Assembly (NCBI GenBank): GCA_943788675.1
Contig: CALSRE010000001.1
Location: 659,573 to 723,572 of the forward strand
Origin: an uncultured bacterium
Lineage (GTDB): Bacteria; Fidelibacterota; Marinisomatia; Marinisomatales; Marinisomataceae
Length of the DNA: 64,000 nucleotides
Direction of reading: 5' to 3'
Part shown: piece by piece, positions 32,103-41,728 of the stretch
Position numbering within the stretch: the first letter of the stretch is position 1
How the letters are laid out: the number at the start of each line of letters is the position of its first letter
Translations under genes and position numbers: made by a program
Notes under the pieces: generated by a model
Seen by the model: the letters and a program-made list of their open reading frames with translations, nothing else
Told to the model about the DNA's origin: nothing
The model's database searches: none

Positions 32103-32620
32103 TGAAAAAGGTTGTTATAGCATCAAAAAATCCGGTTAAAATAAATGCTACAGAGAAAGCTTTTGAAGATGTGTTTACAGATGGTTTTGAGTTTGAGGGA
32201 ATATCAACAGATTCTTTAGTATCTGATCAGCCTCTATCAGATAAAGAAACTTTACAAGGTGCAACAAATCGTCTTAAGAATGTTCAGCATGCAGAAGCTG
32301 ATTATTATGTTTCAATTGAAGGTGGAATAGATTTGCTTGACAATAATTATGAGGCATTTGCTTGGGTGGTCATTTCAGATAACAACAAAATCAGTAAGGC
32401 AAAAACTGCTACATTTCCATTGCCATTGAAAATCTCTGATCTTATAAAGCAGGGATATGAGCTTGGAGAAGCGGATGATATAGTCTTTAATCGCTCAAAC
32501 TCTAAACAAAAAAATGGTGCAGTTGGAATACTTACTGATAACCTCATTAATAGAACCAATTACTATAAACATGCAATTATTTTAGCGTTAATTCCTTTTA
32601 CAAATTCTAAACTCTACTAA
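32102..32620 (+). CDS. Inosine/xanthosine triphosphatase family (YjjX/DUF84)
   Basis: VVIASKNPVKINATEKAF; YVSIEGGIDLLDNNYEAFAW; QKNGAVGILTDNLINR. Confidence 0.9.
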   Translation: MKKVVIASKNPVKINATEKAFEDVFTDGFEFEGISTDSLVSDQPLSDKETLQGATNRLKNVQHAEADYYVSIEGGIDLLDNNYEAFAWVVISDNNKISKAKTATFPLPLKISDLIKQGYELGEADDIVFNRSNSKQKNGAVGILTDNLINRTNYYKHAIILALIPFTNSKLY

Positions 32621-32638
32621 AATTTATTATATTCACGC

Positions 32639-32824
32639 ATGTTTAAAGCATTACACGAACTTAGAAAGAACACAAGAGAGTCTGGTATTAAGAGTGCGAT
32701 AAAGATGATGTTTAAAAAATATGGGTGGAAACTAGGGTTTGCTATTTTTATGTATTATCTAATAAGAGACATTACGTTATATATCCTGATTCCATACTTA
32801 ATACTTAAAGGTTTCTTTAATTAA
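32639..32824 (+). CDS. Small membrane-associated hypothetical protein
   Basis: 61-aa ORF with one hydrophobic segment; fits between neighbours. Confidence 0.55.
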   Translation: MFKALHELRKNTRESGIKSAIKMMFKKYGWKLGFAIFMYYLIRDITLYILIPYLILKGFFN

Positions 32825-33531
32825 TCTAAAACCACTAATTCAGGTTTTGTTTTAATAGAAAAGTCAATTTTTATTTCATCTTTAATAATCTTGTCCATAG
32901 CTGTTGATTTAGTGGTTTCAACTTTATTCCAAAAAGATTCGGGGTCATAAATATGTACTTCAGATCTGTATTGAATGCCAAAATCGTTCCTATCAAATAT
33001 CAATGTTCCATCAGCTGTTTTAATTGGAGACTTTAAATCAACGACTGTATTAAACCTTACTCTGCTTGATTGCGATTTAATAGTTAAGTAAGCATCAATT
33101 TGTATCAAAAAATTTTCATTACTAAGTTTTTCTAATATTTTACTTGATTTAATTTCAATCTTTGCTGTATCATATTTTTCTACATTAAAAAAATCAGGAC
33201 TTTTTAGATGATTAATTAAGTTTTGCTTCCACTCATTTTTAATATCATCATTCGTAATTGTTTTCATGTCTATAATAACTGTACCTGAAATTTTATAATC
33301 TTTAGATATATTTATTTTTCCCCTCTTAATCTTAATTTTACCAAAATGGTCCTTAGTGCTATATTTTAAACCACCTAACCATTCAACATCGCTTTCGTTT
33401 AAATCAATAAGTAAACTAGCATTATTGCGTTTAATAAATTTTATGTCTTCCTTTTCAGTCGTTAATTCTTGACAAAAAACAGTTGATATAAACATTATTA
33501 ATAAAATTTTTCTACACATTATATTCCTCAT
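32821..33531 (-). CDS. YceI-family periplasmic protein
   Basis: Signal peptide; VEWLGGLKYSTKDHFGKIKIKRGKINIS; SPDFFNVEKYDTAKIEIKS. Confidence 0.82.
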   Translation of the reverse strand: MRNIMCRKILLIMFISTVFCQELTTEKEDIKFIKRNNASLLIDLNESDVEWLGGLKYSTKDHFGKIKIKRGKINISKDYKISGTVIIDMKTITNDDIKNEWKQNLINHLKSPDFFNVEKYDTAKIEIKSSKILEKLSNENFLIQIDAYLTIKSQSSRVRFNTVVDLKSPIKTADGTLIFDRNDFGIQYRSEVHIYDPESFWNKVETTKSTAMDKIIKDEIKIDFSIKTKPELVVLD

Positions 33532-33633
33532 ATATATTTTTTCAATGTTTAAAATTAATATTTTAAAATTTTAAGGACAAGTAGACATCTTAATTTTACT
33601 ATGTTATATTATGTTCATAATAAATAATTTTTT

Positions 33634-33719
33634 GGAGGCATGGCAGAGCGGTTGAATGCACTGGTCTTGAAAACCAGCAAGGGTGTAAGCCCTTCAGGGT
33701 TCGAATCCTCTTGCCTCCG
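33634..33719 (+). tRNA. tRNA-Ser(TGA)
   Basis: GGAGGCA/TGCCTCC acceptor, long variable arm, loop CTTGAAA. Confidence 0.94.
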
Positions 33720-33721
33720 CA

Positions 33722-35134
33722 ATGAATACTCCTCGTGTTAGATTCGCACCAAGTCCAACCGGTTATTTGCATATTGGTGGAGCAAGAACTGCTCTTTTTA
33801 ATTGGCTATTTGCTAGGCAACATAAGGGACAGTTTATGTTAAGGATTGAGGACACTGATCTAGAACGATCCAAAGAAGAATATGTTGATCAAATTACCGA
33901 TGCTTTATCTTGGCTAGGACTTAACTGGGATGAAGATATTGTACTTCAATCAAACAACAAGTCAAGACATGAAGAAATGGTAGCAAAAATGCTTGATAAT
34001 GGAACAGCTTATCGTTGTTTTTTTCAAAAAGAAGAACTTGATGATTTGCGATTAGCATCTGAACAAAAGAAAGAAGTGTTTCGTGTACCGGAAACGTATA
34101 GAGATTTATCAGATGATGAAGTTCAGGAATTGCTCAATCAAGGCAAATCATTTACGGTCAGATTAAAAGTTCCAGAAGGTGAAACAGAATTTACTGATTT
34201 AGTATATGGTACAATCAAGGTTCAAAATAAAGATTTAGATGACTTTATCATTGCTAGATCAGATGGATCTCCCACCTATAATTTTGTGGTAGCTATCGAT
34301 GATTCAGATATGAATATTTCTCATGTTGTTAGAGGAGATGATCATTTAGCAAATACTCCAAAACAAATCCTTGTATATAGAGCCTTGGGACTAAATGAAC
34401 CTATTTTTGCTCATTTGCCAATGATTTTAGGTTCAGATAAAAAAAGATTAAGCAAAAGGCATGCCGCAACCAATGTACAAGAGTACAAGAATAAAGGATT
34501 TACTGCCACAGCAATATTAAATTATTTGTCGTTACTAGGATGGAATCCTGATTCCGATAAAGAAATTTTTAATCAAGAAGGGTTGATAGAAAGTTTTCAA
34601 TTTGATCAAGTACAAAAAAAATCAGCCGTCTTTGATGAAAAGAAACTATTGTGGATCTCCCAACAACATTTAACTAAGATGAGCGTTAGAGATGCGATGA
34701 ATGAAATATATAAGCTGAATCCTGATTGGGGAGATGGTCTTGATTGGAATTATTTAAAAGAGATAGTAAAGCTGATTAAAGATAGGTCAAAAACAATTAC
34801 AGAAATTGCTGATATGTCAGGACTATTTTTTCAAGAGTTGCTTAAATATGATAAAGATTTAATATCTAAAATCTTTAGCGATGAAGCAATTGCTATTCTA
34901 ACAGACTTTAAAAGCGCTTTAGAAGGTTGCGATACATGGAATAGATCTGAAATTGAACTTATTTTTGACAATTTAATGGCACAGCATGTTGTGCAGATTG
35001 GAAAAGTAATGAAGCCTATAAGGGTTGCGCTTACAGGTATTACTTTTGGTCCTGGTATTTTTGATTTAATACTTTTATTAGGAAAAGATATTTGTTTAAA
35101 ACGTGTTCGTAATCTTTTGTCGATATTGGACTAA
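33722..35134 (+). CDS. gltX: Glutamyl-tRNA synthetase
   Basis: VRFAPSPTGYLHIGGARTALFNWLFAR; KRLSKRHAATNVQEYK. Confidence 0.97.
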   Translation: MNTPRVRFAPSPTGYLHIGGARTALFNWLFARQHKGQFMLRIEDTDLERSKEEYVDQITDALSWLGLNWDEDIVLQSNNKSRHEEMVAKMLDNGTAYRCFFQKEELDDLRLASEQKKEVFRVPETYRDLSDDEVQELLNQGKSFTVRLKVPEGETEFTDLVYGTIKVQNKDLDDFIIARSDGSPTYNFVVAIDDSDMNISHVVRGDDHLANTPKQILVYRALGLNEPIFAHLPMILGSDKKRLSKRHAATNVQEYKNKGFTATAILNYLSLLGWNPDSDKEIFNQEGLIESFQFDQVQKKSAVFDEKKLLWISQQHLTKMSVRDAMNEIYKLNPDWGDGLDWNYLKEIVKLIKDRSKTITEIADMSGLFFQELLKYDKDLISKIFSDEAIAILTDFKSALEGCDTWNRSEIELIFDNLMAQHVVQIGKVMKPIRVALTGITFGPGIFDLILLLGKDICLKRVRNLLSILD

Positions 35135-35193
35135 AAATTTATCAGGTTGAAGCTCTGGCTTTTGATTAATAACTTACTAACTATTTTACATAT

Positions 35194-35267
35194 GCGCCCG
35201 TAGCTCAATTGGATAGAGCGTCTGGCTACGGACCAGAAGGTTGTGGGTTCAAGTCCTTCCGGGCGTA
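35194..35267 (+). tRNA. tRNA-Arg(ACG)
   Basis: GCGCCCG/CGGGCGT acceptor, loop CTACGGA. Confidence 0.95.
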
Positions 35268-35270
35268 CAA

Positions 35271-35768
35271 ATGTCTAGTCAACATCTAAATCAGCCCAAT
35301 CATGAAGATTGGATGAGAAAAGCTTTAAGTTTAGCGACAAAAGCAATGCTTGAAGATGAAGTGCCAATCGGCGCTGTAGTTGTTTATAAAGGCAAAATAG
35401 TTGGGCAAGGATATAATCAGTGTAATTCATTGAACGATTCAACTGCACACGCAGAAATGCTTGCTATCACTGCAGCATCAAATACTATTGGAGATTGGAG
35501 GCTTAATGACTGTACAATGTATGTTACCAAAGAGCCTTGCTCGATGTGCGCCGGTGCAATCGTTAATAGTAGAATAGAATTCTTATATTTTGGATGTTAT
35601 GATGAAGATTTTGGTGCATGCGGATCCAAATTTGAAATTTGCGGAAATGTGAGTTTAAATACACCGGCAGTAGTGAGAGGAAATCTTTTATCTGGTGAAT
35701 CTTTAGCGCTAATAAGAGAATATTTCTTTAGAAAAAGAAAGAAAAAGAAAGAGTCATTTACAGAATAA
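35271..35768 (+). CDS. tadA: tRNA-specific adenosine deaminase TadA
   Basis: EVPIGAVVVYKGKIVGQGYNQ; HAEMLAI; TKEPCSMCAGAIVNSRI; start refined to ATG 35271. Confidence 0.95.
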   Translation: MSSQHLNQPNHEDWMRKALSLATKAMLEDEVPIGAVVVYKGKIVGQGYNQCNSLNDSTAHAEMLAITAASNTIGDWRLNDCTMYVTKEPCSMCAGAIVNSRIEFLYFGCYDEDFGACGSKFEICGNVSLNTPAVVRGNLLSGESLALIREYFFRKRKKKKESFTE

Positions 35769-36504
35769 ATGGAAAGATTGCTTTTCGGTTGCTAGGATAA
35801 TTATCAAAAGTTCTTTTATACCATTTATGTCCAGCTATTGCTCTTGGAACTAGGTTAGCCATAGTCCAAATCATAAAAGAAAATCCAGCCAAAGACCAAG
35901 TCATTAAGGCAAAGGCAACCCATTCTAATATTTCTCCAAAATAATTTGGAAAAGAGACGTATTTATAAATAAAACCGTTAGGAATTTTATACTCACCTGA
36001 CGTTGATCTTAGCGAAAGCAAAATATTGTCAGATTTGATATTAATTATAGCTCCTATGATAAATAAGCACGCTCCAACAATAAAATTCCAGTTTAGCATA
36101 TAGTCAACAGAGTAAGATTGAATAGAGCCTAAGAAAGTACCATTAACGAATCCATTTCCAATATTGAATAAGAATGCAAGGATTGCGATTAATAATGGCA
36201 TTTTAGCAGGATTATTTTGTCTTAAAGGGTAAATTAGGCTACGATTAAAGTAATGCGCGACCCAGAATGTGATAAATATAGTGCTTGTAATACTTTTTTC
36301 GATATCGCCATTGCAATAAAAATATAACAAAGTTAATGGAGAAATAATTTCCATAACTATCCAACCAATTTTGCTTGGAATCATTGGTCCCCAATTTTCT
36401 TGTGCAAATTTTCCATATGGAGCAGGTATTTTCAAGAGGGTGATAAAGGCTATTAGTCCAATACCAAGCCAAGCAAGAACGAGTAATTCAAAATTTTGTA
36501 TCAT
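35758..36504 (-). CDS. Steroid 5-alpha-reductase C-terminal-family (SRD5A-like) membrane protein
   Basis: HYFNRSLIYPLR; GEYKIPNGFIYKYVSFPNYFGEILEWVAFALMTWS; ANLVPRAIAGHKWYKRTFDNYPSNRKAIFPFIL. Confidence 0.9.
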   Translation of the reverse strand: MIQNFELLVLAWLGIGLIAFITLLKIPAPYGKFAQENWGPMIPSKIGWIVMEIISPLTLLYFYCNGDIEKSITSTIFITFWVAHYFNRSLIYPLRQNNPAKMPLLIAILAFLFNIGNGFVNGTFLGSIQSYSVDYMLNWNFIVGACLFIIGAIINIKSDNILLSLRSTSGEYKIPNGFIYKYVSFPNYFGEILEWVAFALMTWSLAGFSFMIWTMANLVPRAIAGHKWYKRTFDNYPSNRKAIFPFIL

Positions 36505-36549
36505 CGATTATAATTTATGAGTAATATTTAATTCTTTCAAATAGCAGTT

Positions 36550-37386
36550 ATGAAAAAAAATATAATAATAACCGGTGCGACCGATGGTATAGGATTAGCA
36601 GCAGCCAAGGTTATTGCATCAAAAAATTATCAAATAGGTTTGGTAGGGCGTAATCCAGAAAAAGGAAAAAAAGCCATAGAAACTATACAGTCCAAAACAG
36701 GAAATGAAAATTTAGATTTTTTTCAATGCGATTTAAGCTCAGTTAAGAATATCAAGAAATTATCAGATGAGATCAAAAGTAAATATTCAAAAATTGATGT
36801 TTTGTTGAATAATGCTGGTGGAGCTAACAAAACTAAAGTGATTACCAGCGAAGGTCTTGAAAAAACATTCGCTACAAATCAAATGAACTATTATGTATTG
36901 TCCACTGAACTCTTGAACATCATTTCAGAATCTAATGATGGAAGAATCGTTAATGTAGCTTCTAATGCGCATATTGGAGCAGAGATAGATTATGAGAATG
37001 TTAACGCAGAAAAGAGTTTTTCAGCATGGACATCATATTGCGTCTCAAAGCTAATGAATATTATGATGACATATAAAATGGCTGCAATGCAGGATAAAGT
37101 TTCGGTGAATGTATTACATCCGGGATTTGTTGATACAAATATTGCTGGAAATGAAGGAAGCTTAATAAAATATATTGTCAAATTTGGCGCAAAACTTTTT
37201 GCAAGATCTGTTGAGAGTGGTGCCGACTCTAGTATTTATCTTTCAACTTCTGACGACGTTAAGGGTGTATCAGGAAAGTATTTCTTTAAATGTAGAGAAA
37301 TTCAGTCCTCTAAAGCTTCTTATGTCAAGGAAGATTGGGATAAAGTATGGAGTTTGTGTCAAAAATTTAAAGAAGATATTTTATGA
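36550..37386 (+). CDS. Short-chain dehydrogenase/reductase
   Basis: IITGATDGIGLAAAK; NNAGG; SYCVSKLMN (YxxxK-like). Confidence 0.88.
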   Translation: MKKNIIITGATDGIGLAAAKVIASKNYQIGLVGRNPEKGKKAIETIQSKTGNENLDFFQCDLSSVKNIKKLSDEIKSKYSKIDVLLNNAGGANKTKVITSEGLEKTFATNQMNYYVLSTELLNIISESNDGRIVNVASNAHIGAEIDYENVNAEKSFSAWTSYCVSKLMNIMMTYKMAAMQDKVSVNVLHPGFVDTNIAGNEGSLIKYIVKFGAKLFARSVESGADSSIYLSTSDDVKGVSGKYFFKCREIQSSKASYVKEDWDKVWSLCQKFKEDIL

Positions 37387-37823
37387 GAAATAAAGTACTT
37401 CAAAGAAAGGATTTTGATTTTTTCACATCTGCAAAAACTAGATGGAGAGATGTTGATACTCTGGGACACATTAATCATACTGTATATTTAAGTATCCTTG
37501 AAACTAAGCATAAGGATTTTATTGATCATCTTTACGGTCAAACTACATATGATTTTGGGTTAAAAAGCACCTCAGCGGGACTTTTAGCTTCGATGGATGT
37601 AACGTACATAAAACAAGTACACCATCCTGTAAAGCTTGAAATAGGGTGTCGAATTACAAGAGTTGGAAGTAAAAGTTATGATGTGCATCAATGCATTTTT
37701 GTTGAGGGAGAAGACGACCCTTCCTTTCAGACGATTCACACTTTTGTGATGTTCAATTTTGTTGAGCAAAAATCGATTCCAGTGCATCAAGTTATTATAG
37801 ACAATTTAAGGGAGTTAGAATGA
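37383..37823 (+). CDS. Acyl-CoA thioesterase, 4HBT/hot-dog fold
   Basis: KTRWRDVDTLGHINHTVYLSILE motif. Confidence 0.88.
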   Translation: MRNKVLQRKDFDFFTSAKTRWRDVDTLGHINHTVYLSILETKHKDFIDHLYGQTTYDFGLKSTSAGLLASMDVTYIKQVHHPVKLEIGCRITRVGSKSYDVHQCIFVEGEDDPSFQTIHTFVMFNFVEQKSIPVHQVIIDNLRELE

Positions 37824-38584
37824 TTACGTTATTATCGCCGTCAAAAAAGTTAAATTTCAAACATCAAGATGCTGTTTCAGCTTTTACGCAATGTGATTTT
37901 ATTGAAAGTGCGCAAGAGCTTGTAAATCAGGCCAAGAATTTGACATCGCAAGATTTAAAAGATTTAATGAAAATCAGCGACTCCTTGGCAGATTTAAATA
38001 AAGAACGTTTTGATAACTGGTCTTTACCATTTAATCAAGACAATGCAAAGCAAGCAATACTTGCATTTGATGGTGGCGTATATTCTGGATTAGAAGCTCA
38101 TACATTTAATCAGAAAGATCTAGAGTTTGCACAAGATCATTTACGAATCCTTTCAGGATTGTATGGAGTATTAAAACCCTTAGATTTAATTCAACCATAC
38201 CGACTTGAAATGGGAACAAAATTTGAAAACGCAAAAGGAAAGAATTTGTATGACTTCTGGAGTAACGAAGTGACTAATAGTCTTAATAAAAATATGAAAA
38301 AACACGATAACAAAACCATTATAAACTGTTCTTCAAATGAATATTTTAATGTTATCAATCAAAAGAATCTTGAAGGAAACATACTAAATACAGTATTTAA
38401 AGAATACCGAGATGGTCAGCTTAAATTTATTTCGTTTAATGCTAAAAAAGCTCGTGGTTTACTTGCAAAATTTGTAATTAACAATAAAATAACAAGTAAT
38501 AGTGATTTGAAAGATTTTAATATAGAGAATTATAAATTTGATTCAATTCTTTCTAATGAATCAACTTTCGTTTACACAAGATAG
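37820..38584 (+). CDS. yaaA: YaaA-family (peroxide stress) protein
   Basis: LLSPSKKLNF; FDGGVYSGLEA; LSGLYGVLKPLDLIQPYRLEMGTKF; KKARGLLAKF. Confidence 0.93.
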   Translation: MITLLSPSKKLNFKHQDAVSAFTQCDFIESAQELVNQAKNLTSQDLKDLMKISDSLADLNKERFDNWSLPFNQDNAKQAILAFDGGVYSGLEAHTFNQKDLEFAQDHLRILSGLYGVLKPLDLIQPYRLEMGTKFENAKGKNLYDFWSNEVTNSLNKNMKKHDNKTIINCSSNEYFNVINQKNLEGNILNTVFKEYRDGQLKFISFNAKKARGLLAKFVINNKITSNSDLKDFNIENYKFDSILSNESTFVYTR

Positions 38585-38598
38585 AAAAAGGAGATAAA

Positions 38599-40074
38599 AT
38601 GAAAAGAATAATTATATTTTTATCATTAATAGCTGTTGGATGCCAATCTAATTCTGGTGAAATGCCAAGACAAGCTGGTCAAGCTTCAAGCGAATTAATG
38701 AACGGATTGGAAGCAATGCATCATGTACGATTTGAAGAAGCAAGAGAGCTTTTTAAAGAAGGAATTAAAAAAGATCCTAACTGCGCTTCTTGTTATTTAA
38801 ATCTAGGAAATGCAGAGCAAGATAGAGTTTTGAGAAGAGGGTATTTTGAAACAGCTTTAGAAATATCTAAAAAAGGACACCCTGAAACCAAATTGATGCA
38901 ATCAGCAGTTGATTGGATAAATGGTGAAGGCGGAAGATTTGATGCATACCCTGATTTATATAAAAAATATAAAGGTGATAATTTTCTAGCTGCGGGAGCG
39001 TACAGATTTCAAGCATCTAACGAGTTTCCTGATTATGGTGTTGGACTGTTAGAAGAAGCGGCATCCAGACTGAACAAGGGTCATTTATATAATTTATTAG
39101 CTTACTCATATATTAGAAATTATAACGCACCAGGAAATGAAGAAGATGATGAAATGTATGAAAAAGCATTAAGATATATTGAAAAATATATTGAGTTAAA
39201 TCCCAATGAAGCAAATGCTTACGATTCGTTAGCTGAGTTTTACCTAAATAAAGGTGATTTTGATGCTGCATTGGAAAACTATCAATTAGCTTTTGAAGTA
39301 GATCCAGAATTTGAATGGGCTACTAGAAATCTTGCAGTTGCAAAACATCAGAAAAAAATGGCAAGTGAAGATGCTTTAATAATGGCATGGTCGAGCGATT
39401 CAGAGGATGCTAAAAATTTATTTAATAATGGAATGTGGCAGCTTTATAATCTTGAATGGGAGCAAGCTAATGATTCATTTACTTCGGCAATAGATATTGA
39501 TGATAGTTTTGCTCTTGCTTATGCAATGCGCGCTAGAGTCAACTTCTTTCTTCAAAACCAAGGTAAGGTAGAAGAAAACTTGGATATTGCTGTCAGCATG
39601 TCATTAAATGCTTCTGAGGAAGAAAAGAACATGATTATGGCATTAGCTAAAGATACTGAGGACGGTACAAATACTTTTAATAGAGTGGTGGAACGATTAG
39701 TGAAAAAATATCCTGATAGTTCATTTTTAAGATTTGAAACAATATTTGCTACTATAAATGATATAGGGCCTGATGCTGTATTAAGAAATGGTAAAGATTT
39801 GTATCGAATGAATCCGAAATTTACTCCAGCATTAAATATTATGGGTTATGCATATCTTCAAAAAGAAGAGTATGATAATGCGAAAGAGTCATTTCAGGAA
39901 CAAGTAAGAAGGCAAGCGGGAAAAGCAAACCCATATGATTCTTTAGGTGACTACTACTTATCTGTGGAAGACAATGATATGGCCTTAAGGTATTTTGAAC
40001 AGTCAGCTAAGATGGGCTTGAAAGCAAGCGAATCAAAAGTTGATAGTCTTAAATCCATAGTTGCCGAAAAATAA
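38599..40074 (+). CDS. TPR-repeat lipoprotein
   Basis: Lipobox-like AVGC and multiple TPR units. Confidence 0.85.
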   Translation: MKRIIIFLSLIAVGCQSNSGEMPRQAGQASSELMNGLEAMHHVRFEEARELFKEGIKKDPNCASCYLNLGNAEQDRVLRRGYFETALEISKKGHPETKLMQSAVDWINGEGGRFDAYPDLYKKYKGDNFLAAGAYRFQASNEFPDYGVGLLEEAASRLNKGHLYNLLAYSYIRNYNAPGNEEDDEMYEKALRYIEKYIELNPNEANAYDSLAEFYLNKGDFDAALENYQLAFEVDPEFEWATRNLAVAKHQKKMASEDALIMAWSSDSEDAKNLFNNGMWQLYNLEWEQANDSFTSAIDIDDSFALAYAMRARVNFFLQNQGKVEENLDIAVSMSLNASEEEKNMIMALAKDTEDGTNTFNRVVERLVKKYPDSSFLRFETIFATINDIGPDAVLRNGKDLYRMNPKFTPALNIMGYAYLQKEEYDNAKESFQEQVRRQAGKANPYDSLGDYYLSVEDNDMALRYFEQSAKMGLKASESKVDSLKSIVAEK

Positions 40075-40096
40075 AAGTAGATACAATATATTGCTA

Positions 40097-40136
40097 AAAA
40101 AAGAGCGTAGAGTTTTTTATATTTCTACGCTCTTTT
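40097..40136. terminator. Rho-independent terminator-like hairpin
   Basis: aaaagagcgtaga...tctacgctctttt. Confidence 0.75.
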
Positions 40137-40174
40137 AATATCTTTAGTTAAATTGTTTTTAAAAAGGAATCAAG

Positions 40175-41728
40175 TTGTCAGAAAATTATCAAGTTTTAGC
40201 TCTTAAATGGCGGCCAAAGCACTTTAACGATGTTGTTGGTCAAGACCATATTACAGCAACTTTACAAAAAGCATTCGAAAAAAATCGCCTAGCTCAAGCA
40301 TTCTTATTTGCTGGTCCAAGAGGTGTTGGAAAAACCACAATGGCAAGGCTTGTTGCAATGTCTTTGAATGGTTCAGATAAACCTACTACAGAATATGATA
40401 TAAGCTCAGATTCTATTAAGGATATTATTGAAGGAAGATCTATGGATGTTATCGAAATAGACGGTGCGTCAAACAGAGGTATAGATGAAATAAGGGAACT
40501 AAGAGAAAATATCAAGTTTATGCCAGTTTCAGGTTCTTATAAAGTCATTATTATTGATGAGGTTCATATGTTAACCGTTCAAGCTTTTAATGCATTACTT
40601 AAAACACTTGAAGAGCCACCTAGGCATGTAAAATTTATACTTGCTACTACTGATGTTCATAAAGTTCCTCAAACCATTATATCAAGATGTCAAAGATTTG
40701 ATTTTCTTCCTCTAACCAGTAAAATAATTTCAGAACAATTAGCTTTCATTGCTAAAGAAGAGTCTCAAAAAATTGAGCCTCAATCACTTTCCTTGATTGC
40801 ATCAAAATCGGAAGGAAGCATGAGAGATGCTTTAAGTTACTTAGATCAAGTGTTAGTGTTAGGGGATAATGTTCCTTATCAAACAGTTCAAGATCTTTTG
40901 GGTGTTGTTCCTAATGAGGTGTTATTTAGCTTGTCAGATGCTTTACATGAAAGGGACGGAAATAAGCTAATTGATAACCTTGAAATGATTAGAAATAAAG
41001 GATATATAGTTGAAGACTTGCTGAAAGATTTAATTATTCATTTTAGAAACCTTTCAGTTATAAAGTTTAAAAATGGATTGAAATTAATTGGATTAGAGTC
41101 TGAATTAGCTAAAAAATACAGCGAATCAAATTATAGTTGGTCAGACAAAGATATTATCAGATTATCAAACAACTTATCAAGCCTGTATGGTACTATAAAA
41201 CAATATTCTGATCAGTATTTATTGCTTGAAATGCAATTGATTAAATTGCTTCAATTTGATTCAAGTATTGATATTGAAAAATTTTTGAAAGAAGATAATA
41301 AAAATACTCAGCAGACTAAGACAGTGGAAACTGCTAAAAAGCCTTTAAAAAAAACTGAAAAAGTAATACCTGAGCTTAAAAAAACAGAAAATATTCAAAG
41401 CGAAGATTTGAAAAGCAATTGGGAAACAATTCTTCAGACTATTTCAAAACAAAGAGGCTCTATTGGCGCACAGCTATCTGGGTGCATTTTAGGCGAGATT
41501 GAAAACAACAAAATTGAATTGATTTCATATGATAATTCGGAGTTTAACCAAAAACTGTTGAATGATAGCTTGCCATTATTGAAATCTGTAATTGATGAAA
41601 AATTTAATTCAAGCGTTGAAATAAAGTTAATAATCGATACTAAAGTTGAAAAAATTGAAAATGATGAAGATAACCAAGTAAATGAAAATGATATTGTAAA
41701 CCTATTTGAAGGAAAGGATATGTTATAA
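40175..41728 (+). CDS. dnaX: DNA polymerase III gamma/tau subunit (TTG start), lacking the usual C4 zinc module
   Basis: ALKWRPKHFNDVVGQDHI; GPRGVGKTTMAR; IIIDEVHMLT; ISRCQRFDF. Confidence 0.95.
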   Translation: MSENYQVLALKWRPKHFNDVVGQDHITATLQKAFEKNRLAQAFLFAGPRGVGKTTMARLVAMSLNGSDKPTTEYDISSDSIKDIIEGRSMDVIEIDGASNRGIDEIRELRENIKFMPVSGSYKVIIIDEVHMLTVQAFNALLKTLEEPPRHVKFILATTDVHKVPQTIISRCQRFDFLPLTSKIISEQLAFIAKEESQKIEPQSLSLIASKSEGSMRDALSYLDQVLVLGDNVPYQTVQDLLGVVPNEVLFSLSDALHERDGNKLIDNLEMIRNKGYIVEDLLKDLIIHFRNLSVIKFKNGLKLIGLESELAKKYSESNYSWSDKDIIRLSNNLSSLYGTIKQYSDQYLLLEMQLIKLLQFDSSIDIEKFLKEDNKNTQQTKTVETAKKPLKKTEKVIPELKKTENIQSEDLKSNWETILQTISKQRGSIGAQLSGCILGEIENNKIELISYDNSEFNQKLLNDSLPLLKSVIDEKFNSSVEIKLIIDTKVEKIENDEDNQVNENDIVNLFEGKDML

